Notes: a model not told the origin generated them from the sequence alone. DNA of 64,000 bases from Rahnella sikkimica (GCF_002951615.1 NZ_CP019062.1:2480001-2544000), one strand, 5' to 3'; positions 29,516 to 39,206 are shown, counted from the stretch's first letter. Numbers and translations are program-made.

Positions 29516-29917
29516 TTAGTGTTTGTGGCAGCAGCCAGAAAGATTATCGATTATCGGGCAGTCTGCGCCGTCATCGCCGGGGCAGGATTCCGCCAGCGTC
29601 AGCAGGCGCTGGCGCATCAGATGAAGTTCTTCAATGTGCCGCTCAATTTCGGCGGCCTTTTCTAAAGTGCGTGCTTTCACATCTGCACTGTGGCGATCCG
29701 GATTATGGAATAACGCCACTAACTCCTGACATTCTTCCAGCGTAAAACCCACCTGCCTCGCCTGACGAAGCAACGTCAGTTCTTCGATATGTTTTTGCGC
29801 ATAACGGCGGTATCCGTTCTCGCTGCGCGCCGGGGCCGTCACCAGCCCTTTCTCTTCGTAAAAACGAATCGCCTTGCTGGTCAGCCCGGTTTTTTTCGCC
29901 ACATCACTGATATTCAT
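29516..29917 (-). CDS. cueR: Copper-responsive MerR-family activator CueR
   Basis: 133 aa. The MerR winged-helix domain comes first ([20 protein letters not shown] then EEKGL), followed by a dimerisation helix. The Cu(I)-binding loop is CPGDDGADC, with Cys112 and Cys120 as in E. coli, and a CCHKH tail follows. CueR senses zeptomolar Cu(I) and activates copA and cueO by distorting promoters with a 19-bp spacer. Such a promoter lies at 31795-31825 in front of copA. Unlike the usual close linkage, two transporter genes separate cueR from copA here. Confidence 0.95.
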   Translation of the reverse strand: MNISDVAKKTGLTSKAIRFYEEKGLVTAPARSENGYRRYAQKHIEELTLLRQARQVGFTLEECQELVALFHNPDRHSADVKARTLEKAAEIERHIEELHLMRQRLLTLAESCPGDDGADCPIIDNLSGCCHKH

Positions 29918-29988
29918 TTCGCCTCCGTGTCGCCCTGTTTTTGCACTTTATCTGAACAGTATACGCGTTTACGGTTTTACGAAAATGC

Positions 29989-30729
29989 TCAGCTGTAATG
30001 CACGGTCTGTTTTTTGGTGCGCATCAGCAGCCACATGGGCAGCGGTAACGTCACGATAAGCAGGATCCATAGCAGCGAATACACCGACGTCACGCCGTCG
30101 TTTTGCAGGTTGATAAACATTTTGACCGGAATACCCTGCGGGAAATAACAGAACACCATGACAATGCCGAACTCACCAATCGCCCGTACCCAGGCAATGG
30201 CGATCCCGGCGGCAATTCCGCGTGAGGCCAGCGGCAACGTGAGCCGGATAAGCACCTGAAAAGGCCGTGCGCCCAGCGTCTGCGCAGCCTCTTCAACATC
30301 GCGCGGCACCGCTTCCAGTGCGCCACGCGCCGAGAGAATGAAATAAGGTAACGCACCATAAATCTGCGCCAGCACAAACGCGGGCGCATTGTTATTGAGC
30401 GTCATACCGATGGCAGAAAGGGTTTCACCGACCGAACCGTAGGGCCCGTAAACCGACACCAGCAAAATCCCCATCGCCAGCGGAGGCGTCAGCAGCGGGA
30501 TCAGCACCAGCACTTCAACCAAAGTGCGCCAGCGCGAGGTCGTTTTTGCCAGCCAGAACGCGACCGGCAGCCCGAGCAGAATAATCAGGCCGGCCGATAT
30601 CAGACTCAGGCCGAGCGAAACCCCCACCGCATGGCTGTCGCCGTAAGCCAGATGAAAATCTGACCACGGCGTCAGGAAAAGCAGCGTGACAAAAGGCACC
30701 ATCAGCAGTGCCAGCGCGGGAACCGCCAT
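29989..30729 (-). CDS. ABC transporter permease, molybdate/sulfate-type (substrate unknown)
   Basis: 246 aa with about six transmembrane helices and the binding-protein-dependent permease EAA motif (EEAAQTLGARPFQVLIRLTL near residue 150). It resembles ModB/CysT/WtpB-type permeases. It follows the binding-protein gene on the same strand. The ATG at 30729 is 16 bp after that stop but has only a very close AGGA, so a TTG five to six codons upstream is possible. No ATP-binding gene is next to it: the next gene on this strand is cueR. The subunit must borrow an ATPase encoded elsewhere, or the system is incomplete. Confidence 0.82.
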   Translation of the reverse strand: MAVPALALLMVPFVTLLFLTPWSDFHLAYGDSHAVGVSLGLSLISAGLIILLGLPVAFWLAKTTSRWRTLVEVLVLIPLLTPPLAMGILLVSVYGPYGSVGETLSAIGMTLNNNAPAFVLAQIYGALPYFILSARGALEAVPRDVEEAAQTLGARPFQVLIRLTLPLASRGIAAGIAIAWVRAIGEFGIVMVFCYFPQGIPVKMFINLQNDGVTSVYSLLWILLIVTLPLPMWLLMRTKKQTVHYS

Positions 30730-30745
30730 TCCTGACGCGCGCAAC

Positions 30746-31666
30746 TTAAAGGTTTCCGCCTTTAGGTTTGTCGTAGCCGTTTTGTTCAAACAGCTTCTGA
30801 CCTTTGGCGCTTTGCAGGTAAGTGATAAATTCTTTCGCCAGTTTCGGATGCGGCGCATTGTTCAGCACCACCGCGTAGAAGACCAGCGGCTGCGTGCTCA
30901 GCGTTTTCTCTTTGCCGGTGGAATCTTTCACGTTGAAAGTCACCTTGCTGTACCACTCTTTCGACATCCGCGGATTGCTCAGGTTAATTTCATCCGGCAG
31001 TTTGATGTACGGCAGGTGCGCGGAAATCGTGGCGCTTTCGTAGCCCGATGCGGCATCAACCTGACCGGCTTCCAGGCGGGTCAGAAGACCGCCCTCGCCC
31101 GAAATCTGCTTAGGATTCTGCACATCGCCCAGCACGGCTTTTTCCAGACTCGGCTGTTTGTAGTAATTTTCAGCCAGCATCATGGTGAAAATAATGTTCT
31201 GGCCCTGAGGATCGCTGACCGGGTCGGTACGGCCGAACTGTAATCCGGGAGTTTGGAGCACTTTCCACCACGGCTCAGCGCCCGCTTTGCCTTCCTTTAT
31301 AGCGGCAAATTTTTCGGCATACTTTCCTTTCGGATTATAAGCAATCACCATGCTGGTGCTGGCCACCGGGATCGCCTGCCCGGCCATGCCCGCTTTTTGC
31401 AGGATTTCAACCGGCCCAGGCGTGATGGAAACAAAAACATCCGCGACCACTTTTTTCGATGCCAGCAGGTTTGCCATGCCATACGCACCCTGCCCCTGGC
31501 CCTGATAATTCACCTTGTTCTGCTTCGCAAAAACCGGCCCCAGATACTTATCCATCACCACGCCCATCGAACCGGCGTAGGTGACGCGAAAATCATCCGC
31601 AGCCAGGGAAGCCTGCGCCGCCATTAACCCCGCCATCAGCAGAAGTGTTGTCTGCATTTTTGCCAT
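30746..31666 (-). CDS. ABC transporter periplasmic binding protein, ModA/WtpA-like (substrate unknown)
   Basis: 306 aa with a signal peptide (about 1-22, ending ASLAA). A type-II periplasmic binding fold starts FRVTYAGSMGVVMDKYLGPV and includes the GYESATISAHLPYI segment. The AGS opening and general layout resemble tungstate/molybdate (WtpA/ModA) and other oxyanion-binding proteins, but the ligand cannot be read from the sequence. It is co-directional with the permease and divergent from copA across 195 bp, which carry the CueR promoter. A link to metal homeostasis is inferred only from position. Confidence 0.82.
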   Translation of the reverse strand: MAKMQTTLLLMAGLMAAQASLAADDFRVTYAGSMGVVMDKYLGPVFAKQNKVNYQGQGQGAYGMANLLASKKVVADVFVSITPGPVEILQKAGMAGQAIPVASTSMVIAYNPKGKYAEKFAAIKEGKAGAEPWWKVLQTPGLQFGRTDPVSDPQGQNIIFTMMLAENYYKQPSLEKAVLGDVQNPKQISGEGGLLTRLEAGQVDAASGYESATISAHLPYIKLPDEINLSNPRMSKEWYSKVTFNVKDSTGKEKTLSTQPLVFYAVVLNNAPHPKLAKEFITYLQSAKGQKLFEQNGYDKPKGGNL

Positions 31667-31794
31667 TGAAAATCCCCTTAGCCTTCATCGTTATATAATT
31701 TGGGAGATAACGATAAGCCAATCCGCAAGGGAATTTCTAAATAAAGCGTAAATGAGAGAAAAATGAAAAATACCGGTGAGGCGAAAACCGTTGC

Positions 31795-31825
31795 TTGACC
31801 TTCCCCTTGCTGGAAGGTTTATCCT
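31795..31825 (+). promoter_or_regulatory. CueR-dependent promoter of copA
   Basis: TTGACC (-35, 31795-31800) and TATCCT (-10, 31820-31825) are separated by 19 bp. The spacer region carries the dyad ACCTTCC (31798-31804) with GGAAGGT (31812-31818). This is the standard MerR/CueR arrangement and is nearly the E. coli copA promoter. Confidence 0.92.
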
Positions 31826-31861
31826 CTGTTCTTAGTGAAAGTTAACCCAAGGAAAACCACT

Positions 31862-34411
31862 ATGACTACCACCGTATTATCTCTGCAAGGCCTGTCCTGC
31901 GGGCATTGTGTGGCTTCAACGCGTAAAGCGCTCGAAGCAGTTGACGGCACCACCGCCGTTGAAGTTTCTCTGGATAAAGCCATTGTGAAAGGTGACGCCA
32001 GCAGCCAGAGCCTGATCGACGCCGTCGTAAATGCCGGATATGAAGCACAACTGCTGGAAGACGCGTCCCCAAAATCTGAGCCGCTGACCGATAAGGCGAG
32101 TGTTTTGCCGGAACCCCTGTCAGCGGCCGCGTCACCTGTTCCGGCTGAAAACCACGTGCTTCAAACCTCAGCCTCTGACGACAGCGTGCAGCTGTTGCTC
32201 AGCGGCATGAGCTGCGCCAGCTGTGTCAGTAAAGTCCAGCGGGCGCTGGAAGGCGTGAACGGCGTCGAACGCGCGCGGGTCAATCTGGCGGAACGCAGTG
32301 CGCTGGTCAGCGGTGATGCTGACCAGAAAGCCCTGATTGCGGCGGTAGAACGCGCGGGTTATGGCGCTGAAATCATTATTGATGAAACCAGACGCCGCGA
32401 GCGCCAGCAGCAAACGGCGCGCAGCAGCATGATCCGTTTCAGCTGGCAGGCGGCGGTCGGGCTGGCGGCGGGTATCCCGCTGATGCTGTGGGGATTACTG
32501 GGCGGCGAAATGATGGTCACCGCCAGCAATCAGACCGGCTGGCTGATTATCGGCCTGCTGACGCTGCTGATCATGATTGTCGCAGGGGGCCATTTCTACC
32601 GCAGCGCATGGAAAAGCCTGATGCACGGCAGCGCTAACATGGACACGCTGGTGTCACTCGGCACGGGTGCGGCGTGGATTTTCTCCATTTCCGTCAGCCT
32701 GTGGCCGGATGCTTTTCCGATGCAGGCGCGGCATCTTTATTACGAGGCCAGCGTGATGATCATCGGCCTGATTAACCTCGGCCACGCACTGGAACAACGC
32801 GGGCGTCAGCGCTCATCACAGGCACTCGAACGCCTGCTGGATCTCACGCCGCCGACCGCGCGTGTGGTAACCCCGGAAGGCGAAAAAACGTTGCCGCTGG
32901 CCGATGTGCAGCAGGGGATGACGCTGCGTCTGACCACCGGCGACCGTGTACCGGTTGACGGCGAAATCCAGAGCGGCGAAGCGTGGATGGATGAAGCGAT
33001 GCTGACCGGCGAACCGGTCCCGCAACAAAAATCTCAGGGCGAAAAAGTGCATGCCGGTACGCGGGTCAAAGACGGCAGCGTGCTGTTCCGCGCGGATGCG
33101 ATTGGCAGCCAGACCACGCTTTCGCGCATCATCAAACTGGTGCGGGAAGCGCAAAGCAGCAAACCGGAAATCGGCAAACTGGCGGATAAAATTTCGTCCG
33201 TCTTCGTGCCCGCCGTGGTGCTGATTGCGCTGTTCAGTGGTGCAATCTGGTATTTCTTCGGCCCGCAGCCACAACTGATGTACACGCTGGTGATCGTCAC
33301 CACTGTGCTGATCATCGCCTGCCCTTGCGCACTGGGGCTCGCGACGCCAATGTCGATCACCGCCGGTGTCGGACGCGCCGCTGAGTTTGGTGTGCTGGTT
33401 CGTGATGCCGATGCCCTGCAAAAAGCCAGCACGCTTTCCACGCTGGTTTTCGATAAAACCGGGACGCTGACGGAAGGCCAGCCGAAAGTGACGGATATTC
33501 AAACCTTCGGCAGTGTGAATGAACAGCAGGCTCTGCGCTTTGCCGCCTCGCTGGAAAAGGGTTCGCACCATCCGCTCGCACAGGCGATTGTCGATAAAGC
33601 GGAGGGACTGGCGATACCTGACGTGCAGAATTTCCGTACGCTGGGCGGGCTGGGTCTGCGTGGTGAAGCAGAAGGCAAAACGCTGTTGCTGGGCAATCAG
33701 GCGCTGATGCAGGAAAACGGCGTCGATACGCAGCAGGCTGATGCGCTGCTGGAAGCGATGTCTGAGCAAGGCGCAACGCCGGTGCTTCTGGCGGCAGACG
33801 GTGAAATTGCCGCGCTGTTCGCCCTGCGGGATCCGCTGCGCAGTGACAGCGTCGCCGCGCTGCAACGTCTGCATCAGTTGGGTTATCAGCTGGTGATGCT
33901 GACTGGCGATAATCCGCGCACGGCGCAGGCCATTGCCGCGCAGGCAGGCATCGATACGGTGATTGCCGGTGTGCGTCCGGAAGGTAAAGCCGAGGCGATT
34001 AAAGCGTTGCAGGCCAAAGGCCAGCAGGTTGCGATGATTGGCGATGGCATTAACGATGCGCCTGCACTGGCGCAGGCGGATGTCGGGATTGCAATGGGCG
34101 GCGGCAGCGATGTGGCGATTGAAACGGCGGCCATCACGCTGATGCGGCCAAGCCTGAACGGCGTTGCCGATGCACTGGCGATCTCACAGGCCACGCTGCG
34201 CAATATGAAGCAGAACCTGTTAGGCGCGTTTGTGTATAACGTGATTGGTATTCCGGTTGCCGCGGGCGTGCTGTACCCGCTGACCGGCACATTACTCAGC
34301 CCGGTCGTCGCGGGTGCCGCTATGGCGTTGTCTTCCATTACCGTTGTCACTAACGCAAACCGCCTCTTACGCTTTACCCCGAAAAAACAAGACGTTTCCT
34401 CTGTTCGCTAA
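31862..34411 (+). CDS. copA: Cu(I)-exporting P1B-type ATPase CopA
   Basis: 849 aa exporting Cu(I) from cytoplasm to periplasm. Two N-terminal heavy-metal-associated domains carry GLSCGHC (Cys13, Cys16) and GMSCASC (near residue 115). The transmembrane CPC motif is in [13 protein letters not shown]. The phosphorylation loop is DKTGTLTEG, the HP motif is GSHHPLAQA, and the hinge is [12 protein letters not shown]. The ATG at 31862 opens [16 protein letters not shown]; an in-frame start nine codons upstream lies too close to the promoter. Expression is expected to follow CueR. Confidence 0.97.
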   Translation: MTTTVLSLQGLSCGHCVASTRKALEAVDGTTAVEVSLDKAIVKGDASSQSLIDAVVNAGYEAQLLEDASPKSEPLTDKASVLPEPLSAAASPVPAENHVLQTSASDDSVQLLLSGMSCASCVSKVQRALEGVNGVERARVNLAERSALVSGDADQKALIAAVERAGYGAEIIIDETRRRERQQQTARSSMIRFSWQAAVGLAAGIPLMLWGLLGGEMMVTASNQTGWLIIGLLTLLIMIVAGGHFYRSAWKSLMHGSANMDTLVSLGTGAAWIFSISVSLWPDAFPMQARHLYYEASVMIIGLINLGHALEQRGRQRSSQALERLLDLTPPTARVVTPEGEKTLPLADVQQGMTLRLTTGDRVPVDGEIQSGEAWMDEAMLTGEPVPQQKSQGEKVHAGTRVKDGSVLFRADAIGSQTTLSRIIKLVREAQSSKPEIGKLADKISSVFVPAVVLIALFSGAIWYFFGPQPQLMYTLVIVTTVLIIACPCALGLATPMSITAGVGRAAEFGVLVRDADALQKASTLSTLVFDKTGTLTEGQPKVTDIQTFGSVNEQQALRFAASLEKGSHHPLAQAIVDKAEGLAIPDVQNFRTLGGLGLRGEAEGKTLLLGNQALMQENGVDTQQADALLEAMSEQGATPVLLAADGEIAALFALRDPLRSDSVAALQRLHQLGYQLVMLTGDNPRTAQAIAAQAGIDTVIAGVRPEGKAEAIKALQAKGQQVAMIGDGINDAPALAQADVGIAMGGGSDVAIETAAITLMRPSLNGVADALAISQATLRNMKQNLLGAFVYNVIGIPVAAGVLYPLTGTLLSPVVAGAAMALSSITVVTNANRLLRFTPKKQDVSSVR

Positions 34412-34426
34412 AACGCTGACGCGTTA

Positions 34427-34457
34427 GCATGGTCTCTCATTTTTCGGGAGACCATGC
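34427..34457 (+). other. Hairpin between copA and ybaP covering the ybaP ribosome-binding site
   Basis: A perfect 10-bp stem GCATGGTCTC/GAGACCATGC (34427-34436 with 34448-34457) has an 11-nt loop. Its right arm includes part of the only Shine-Dalgarno candidate (GGGAG, 34446-34450) for ybaP. There is no T tail, so it is not a typical terminator. Confidence 0.5.
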
Positions 34458-34460
34458 GAT

Positions 34461-35261
34461 ATGGCGCAGTTTTTCAACCAGGCTTTCAGCTGGCTACGCA
34501 GGCTGTTTCCTGTCGAGTATTCATATCCTGCCCTGGATATCCGGCTTCCCGGCAACCGTTCACTGCATCTGGTCGGCAGCATTCATATGGGCACGCAGGA
34601 TATGCAACCGCTGCCTGCGGCTCTCTTACGCCGCCTGCAAAAAGCCGATGCCCTGATTGTCGAAGCCGATATCAGCGGGACCGAATCCCCTTTCAGCATG
34701 TCCGGCGAATTCCCGCCTCTGGCCGAACGCCTGACCGAATCCGAATATCTGCACGTTGAGCGCCTATGTGAAGAGCTCGGCGTTTCCATGTGGACGCTTA
34801 ACCCGCTTCCGGCCTGGCAGGTCGCGCTGATGTTGCAGGCGACACAGGCACAACGGCTGGGGTTGCGTGGGGATTACGGCATCGATTATCAGCTGCTGCA
34901 ATCGGCAAAGCAGCAGAACACACGGGTGATTGAGCTCGAAGGTCCGCAGGAACAGTTTGAGCTGTTGCAGCAACTGCCCGACGGCGGCAGAGCACTGCTC
35001 GAAGACACGCTGACGCACTGGCACACCAACGCCCGCTTGCTGCAAACCATGATCAGCTGGTGGCTTGATGCCAAACCGGGGCTGGCGACTGAACAGTTGC
35101 CGAATACGTTCAGCAACGATCTCTACGATGTCCTGATGAATCAGCGTAACGTGCGCTGGAAAAAGCAGCTTTCCGAGCTTCCGCCGGGAAATTACGTGGT
35201 CGCCGTGGGCGCGCTGCATTTGTATGGTGAGGGGAATTTGCCGGAATTGCTGAAAGGATAA
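34461..35261 (+). CDS. ybaP: TraB/GumN-family protein YbaP
   Basis: 266 aa of the TraB/PrgY/GumN family. The two hallmark motifs are present: the N-terminal GSIHMG (near residue 38) and the C-terminal VGALHLYGEGNL (near 248). Members with these histidine-containing motifs are proposed metalloproteases or hydrolases; no substrate is known for YbaP. The gene lies just downstream of copA and upstream of chiX and ybaK, a neighbourhood similar to E. coli. Its stop codon overlaps the end of the antisense chiX terminator. Confidence 0.9.
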   Translation: MAQFFNQAFSWLRRLFPVEYSYPALDIRLPGNRSLHLVGSIHMGTQDMQPLPAALLRRLQKADALIVEADISGTESPFSMSGEFPPLAERLTESEYLHVERLCEELGVSMWTLNPLPAWQVALMLQATQAQRLGLRGDYGIDYQLLQSAKQQNTRVIELEGPQEQFELLQQLPDGGRALLEDTLTHWHTNARLLQTMISWWLDAKPGLATEQLPNTFSNDLYDVLMNQRNVRWKKQLSELPPGNYVVAVGALHLYGEGNLPELLKG

Positions 35262-35353
35262 AAAAATGGCCGGTTTTTAAGGCCGGCCAGTCAAAGAGGA
35301 ATTTCATTTTTTTGTTATAGCTTCAGTGCCGGCCTTTTCAGGCACAGCACCGG
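35260..35353 (-). ncRNA. chiX: ChiX (MicM) small regulatory RNA
   Basis: On the minus strand the conserved ChiX core AATGAAATTCCTCTTTGAC is present, preceded by an A tract. It is followed by the terminator stem TGGCCGG/CCGGCCA (35267-35273 with 35283-35289) and a U7 tail (35260-35266). A 5' hairpin GTGCC/GGCAC (35326-35345) precedes the core. In E. coli ChiX lies between ybaP and ybaK and represses the chitoporin gene chiP and dpiB through Hfq. The 5' end is estimated from a TTGCCA/TACCCT promoter upstream (minus strand, about 35361-35390). Confidence 0.92.
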
Positions 35354-35360
35354 CGCGCAC

Positions 35361-35390
35361 AGGGTAGCAACCTGTGGCAGGTCTTGGCAA
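35361..35390 (-). promoter_or_regulatory. Candidate chiX promoter
   Basis: On the minus strand TTGCCA and TACCCT are separated by 18 bp, placing the start of transcription near 35353, consistent with the ChiX 5' hairpin. Confidence 0.5.
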
Positions 35391-35508
35391 TAACCATTCA
35401 TTGCTCTACTATTTCCCCTCCGCGTAATAAAGATACTTTGTTGTTAAATTTCATCAGATTGAGCTGATGATGATTTTTCGAACAAAAAAGCAAATTAAGG
35501 AGACAGGT

Positions 35509-35988
35509 ATGACCCCTGCCGTATTGCTCCTGGAAAAAAATAAAGTCAGTTTTACCCTTCATCCGTATGAACACAGCAGCGACGAGACCAATTTTGGCGA
35601 CGAAGCGGTGAAAAAGCTCGGGCTGGATGCACGTCAGGTCTATAAAACATTGCTGGTCTCACTGAATGGCGATCCCAAAAATCTCGCCGTTGCCGTCACG
35701 CCGGTGGCGTCAATGCTGGATCTGAAGAAAGTCGCCAAAGCACTTGGGGCTAAAAAAGCCGATATGGCCGATCCCGCCATCGCACAGCGCGTCACCGGTT
35801 ATCTGGTGGGCGGTATCAGTCCGCTGGGGCAAAAAAAGCTGCTGCCGACGGTGATTGACAGCCCGGCGCAGACTTTCTCCACCATTTATGTTTCAGGGGG
35901 TAAACGCGGGCTTGATCTTGAACTGGCGGCAGGGGATCTTTGCCGCTTACTGAAAGGCCAGTTTGCTGAGATCGCGAAAGCAGACTGA
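35509..35988 (+). CDS. ybaK: Cys-tRNA(Pro)/Cys-tRNA(Cys) deacylase YbaK
   Basis: 159-aa trans-editing enzyme of the YbaK/ProX fold that hydrolyses Cys-tRNA(Pro) formed by ProRS. It opens [20 protein letters not shown] and contains the conserved KTLLVSL (catalytic-site Lys) and [14 protein letters not shown] segments. The ATG at 35509 has AAGGAGA in front; an upstream in-frame ATG at 35467 lacks one. It is a single gene followed after 63 bp by fsr. Confidence 0.95.
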   Translation: MTPAVLLLEKNKVSFTLHPYEHSSDETNFGDEAVKKLGLDARQVYKTLLVSLNGDPKNLAVAVTPVASMLDLKKVAKALGAKKADMADPAIAQRVTGYLVGGISPLGQKKLLPTVIDSPAQTFSTIYVSGGKRGLDLELAAGDLCRLLKGQFAEIAKAD

Positions 35989-36051
35989 CCAGGTTCACGC
36001 ATTCCCTATACACATTCCCTAATATGCACAAATAAGACAGGTTCATCTGCT

Positions 36052-37269
36052 ATGACCGACAATACGGCCACGCCAGATAGTCCGCAGAAAGACGCCGTCA
36101 AAAAGACTGCGTTTTCTATTCTGGCGGCGATCAGCGTTTCTCATCTGCTCAATGACATGATTCAGTCGCTGATTCTGGCGATCTATCCTTTGCTGCAAAA
36201 CGAATTCTCACTCAGCTTTACCCAGATTGGCCTGATCACGCTGACGTATCAGATTACCGCGTCGCTGCTGCAACCGCTGATTGGCTGGTACACCGATAAA
36301 CATCCGCAGCCGTATTCGTTGCCTGTCGGCATGGGCTTTACGCTGTCTGGCCTGCTATTGCTGGCCGTGGCGCAAAGTTTCCCGGTTGTGCTGCTGGCCG
36401 CCGCGCTGGTCGGAACGGGCTCGTCCGTGTTTCATCCGGAATCGTCACGCGTGGCGCGTATGGCTTCCGGCGGACGTCACGGGCTGGCGCAATCGCTGTT
36501 CCAGGTGGGCGGGAATTTCGGGGCATCGCTCGGGCCGTTGCTGGCGGCGTTAATTATTGCGCCCTACGGCAAAGGTAACGTTGCGTGGTTCTCACTGGCG
36601 GCGCTGCTCGGTATTGTCGTTCTGCTGCAAATCAGCAAGTGGTATCGCCAGCAAAATCTGATCGCGAAAAAGCGCGGGCCGGTGAAAAACACCGTGACCG
36701 TGCTGCCGCGTAAAACCGTGGCGATGTCGCTGGGGATTTTGCTGGTGCTGGTGTTTTCGAAGTATTTTTACCTGACCAGTCTGAGCAGTTACTACACCTT
36801 CTATCTGATTCATAAATTTGGTGTTTCGGTGCAGAACGCGCAAATCCATCTGTTCGTTTTCCTGTTCGCCGTGGCGGCCGGGACCATTATCGGCGGTCCG
36901 GTGGGGGATAAGATTGGGCGCAAATACGTCATATGGGCGTCAATTCTCGGCGTCGCGCCATTTACCCTGCTTTTGCCACACGCCAATCTGATGTGGACCA
37001 GCGTCCTCAGCGTCATTATCGGCGTGATTCTGGCCTCGGCATTTTCGGCAATTCTGGTGTTTGCACAGGAACTGATGCCGGGAAAAGTCGGTATGGTTTC
37101 GGGGCTGTTCTTTGGTCTGGCCTTCGGCATGGGCGGCCTCGGCGCGGCGGTGCTGGGCTATGTGGCGGACAAAACCAGCATCGAGCTGGTCTATCAAATT
37201 TGTGCCTTCCTGCCCTTACTGGGGATCCTGACCGCATTCCTGCCCAATATTGAACGTAAACAAGCCTGA
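36052..37269 (+). CDS. fsr: MFS efflux transporter Fsr (fosmidomycin resistance)
   Basis: A 405-aa major facilitator with 12 predicted helices, closely aligned with E. coli Fsr (SHLLNDMIQSLILAIYPLLQ, then GTGSSVFHPESSRVARMASG and GGPVGDKIGRKYVIW). It is a proton-driven exporter at the inner membrane; overexpression gives fosmidomycin resistance in E. coli. It sits between ybaK and ybaL as part of the conserved gsk-ybaL-fsr block. A strong hairpin without a T tail follows at 37283. Confidence 0.95.
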   Translation: MTDNTATPDSPQKDAVKKTAFSILAAISVSHLLNDMIQSLILAIYPLLQNEFSLSFTQIGLITLTYQITASLLQPLIGWYTDKHPQPYSLPVGMGFTLSGLLLLAVAQSFPVVLLAAALVGTGSSVFHPESSRVARMASGGRHGLAQSLFQVGGNFGASLGPLLAALIIAPYGKGNVAWFSLAALLGIVVLLQISKWYRQQNLIAKKRGPVKNTVTVLPRKTVAMSLGILLVLVFSKYFYLTSLSSYYTFYLIHKFGVSVQNAQIHLFVFLFAVAAGTIIGGPVGDKIGRKYVIWASILGVAPFTLLLPHANLMWTSVLSVIIGVILASAFSAILVFAQELMPGKVGMVSGLFFGLAFGMGGLGAAVLGYVADKTSIELVYQICAFLPLLGILTAFLPNIERKQA

Positions 37270-37282
37270 AGCATTCCCTTCC

Positions 37283-37308
37283 GCTGCCGATAATCATTTA
37301 TCGGCAGC
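37283..37308 (+). other. Strong hairpin after fsr without a T tract
   Basis: A perfect 11-bp stem GCTGCCGATAA/TTATCGGCAGC with a 4-nt loop lies 13 bp after the fsr stop. On the plus strand it is followed by A residues, so it does not fit a normal intrinsic terminator; it may mark a 3' end through processing. Confidence 0.55.
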
Positions 37309-37498
37309 AAAAAAAGCCGTTGCCTCTTGAGATTCACCCGCGAAAACCCATTTAAATCGTCCGTTCGAATTTTTTTATGGCCTGTCGGGCATTTAGTGCA
37401 AAAAAGGCCAAAAAACACCAACGCGGAAACGCTTTTTACCCTAAAATCAGAAACAATCTGCAACACATTTGTGCCATGCATAACCAGAAGGAGTCTGA

Positions 37499-39190
37499 AT
37501 GCATCATTCTACGCCTCTCATCACTACCATCGTCGGCGGTCTGGTACTCGCTTTCCTGTTAGGAATGCTCGCCAACCGCCTGCGAATTTCCCCTCTGGTT
37601 GGCTATCTCGCCGCAGGCGTGCTGGCCGGGCCTTTTACACCGGGCTTCGTTGCTGATACTTCTCTTGCACCGGAGCTGGCCGAAATCGGCGTAATTTTGC
37701 TGATGTTTGGTGTGGGTCTGCATTTCTCTTTGAAAGATTTACTCGCCGTAAAGTCGATAGCCATTCCCGGCGCTGTAGCGCAAATCGCGGTAGCGACGCT
37801 GCTTGGGATGGGGTTATCACGTCTGATGGGCTGGGATTTGGCAACCGGGCTGGTGTTCGGGTTGTGTCTGTCCACCGCCAGTACCGTGGTTCTGCTGCGG
37901 GCTCTGGAGGAACGACAACTCATTGAGAGCCAGCGCGGGCAGATTGCTATCGGCTGGCTGATTGTTGAAGATCTGGTGATGGTGCTGACGCTGGTTCTCT
38001 TACCGGCCTTCAGCGGTATGCTGGAAAATCATCATTCAAGCCCGGTGGAACTGCTGACCGGACTGGCCGTAACGATCGGTAAAGTGATTGCTTTCATGGT
38101 GCTGATGATGGTGGTTGGTCGCCGCGTGGTGCCGTGGATCCTGGCGAAAACCGCCAGTACCGGTTCTCGCGAACTGTTTACGCTGTCGGTTCTGGCACTG
38201 GCGCTGGGCATCGCCTACGGCGCGGTCGAATTCTTCGACGTCTCGTTTGCACTGGGCGCTTTCTTCGCCGGGATGGTGCTGAACGAATCCGAACTCAGCC
38301 AGCGCGCCGCGCACGACACTTTGCCGCTGCGTGATGCCTTCGCAGTGCTGTTCTTCGTGTCAGTTGGCATGTTGTTCGATCCGATGATTCTGGTGCGCGA
38401 GCCACTGACGGTTCTCGCCACGCTGGCAATTATCGTGCTTGGTAAGTCGGTTGCCGCTTTCTTCCTGGTGAAAATGTTCGGGCACTCGCGGCGCACGGCG
38501 CTGACGATTTCGGTCAGTCTGGCACAAATTGGTGAATTTGCCTTTATCCTCGCGGGTCTGGGGATCTCGCTGGGGCTGCTGTCAGAACATGGCCGGAATC
38601 TGGTTCTGGGGGGCGCAATCCTGTCGATTATGTTTAACCCGTTGCTGTTCAGTCTGCTGGAAAAGTATCTGGAGAAAACCGAGACCATCGAAGATCAGAG
38701 CGTTGAAGAAGCGGTGGAAGATGAAAAACAGATCCCGTTTGATCTGTGCAATCACGCCCTTTTGGTCGGTTACGGCCGCGTGGGAAGCCTGCTCGGCGAG
38801 AAACTTCAGACCGCAGGGATCCCGCTGGTGGTCATCGAAAACTCCCGGCCACGCGTTGAAGCCTTGCGCGAACAGGGTATCAGCACGGTGCTGGGGAATG
38901 CCGCTAACCAGGAAATTATGGATCTGGCGCGCCTCGACTGCGCCCGCTGGTTGCTGGTGACCATTCCGAACGGTTATGAAGCCGGTGAAATCGTCGCGTC
39001 GGCGCGGGCAAAGCGCCCTAACATCGAAATTATCGCCCGCGCGCATTACGACGATGAAGTCACTTACATCCTGGAACGCGGCGCTGACCGTGTGGTGATG
39101 GGCGAACGTGAAATCGCCAACAGCATGGTTGATATGCTGCAAATCGATAGTATGACCGAAGAAGAAAAACGGCCATTTTGCCCGATTTGA
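37499..39190 (+). CDS. ybaL: Kef-type cation:proton antiporter YbaL
   Basis: 563 aa. The N-terminal 390 residues form a CPA2 sodium/proton exchanger domain with about 12 helices, followed by a TrkA-N (RCK) domain with the nucleotide loop LLVGYGRVGSLLGEKL near residue 420. It matches E. coli YbaL from MHHSTPLITTIVGGLVLAF onward. Ion specificity is not established. The ATG at 37499 follows AAGGAG. The C-terminus diverges from E. coli after about residue 540. A terminator follows at 39207. Confidence 0.94.
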   Translation: MHHSTPLITTIVGGLVLAFLLGMLANRLRISPLVGYLAAGVLAGPFTPGFVADTSLAPELAEIGVILLMFGVGLHFSLKDLLAVKSIAIPGAVAQIAVATLLGMGLSRLMGWDLATGLVFGLCLSTASTVVLLRALEERQLIESQRGQIAIGWLIVEDLVMVLTLVLLPAFSGMLENHHSSPVELLTGLAVTIGKVIAFMVLMMVVGRRVVPWILAKTASTGSRELFTLSVLALALGIAYGAVEFFDVSFALGAFFAGMVLNESELSQRAAHDTLPLRDAFAVLFFVSVGMLFDPMILVREPLTVLATLAIIVLGKSVAAFFLVKMFGHSRRTALTISVSLAQIGEFAFILAGLGISLGLLSEHGRNLVLGGAILSIMFNPLLFSLLEKYLEKTETIEDQSVEEAVEDEKQIPFDLCNHALLVGYGRVGSLLGEKLQTAGIPLVVIENSRPRVEALREQGISTVLGNAANQEIMDLARLDCARWLLVTIPNGYEAGEIVASARAKRPNIEIIARAHYDDEVTYILERGADRVVMGEREIANSMVDMLQIDSMTEEEKRPFCPI

Positions 39191-39206
39191 TCCGACCGTA
39201 AAATAC

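Noticed and set aside
32816..33874. Long open frame antisense to copA (about 350 codons)
   Set aside because: It is a mirror of the high-GC copA coding sequence, has no ribosome-binding site or recognisable domain, and CopA in the other strand is unambiguous.
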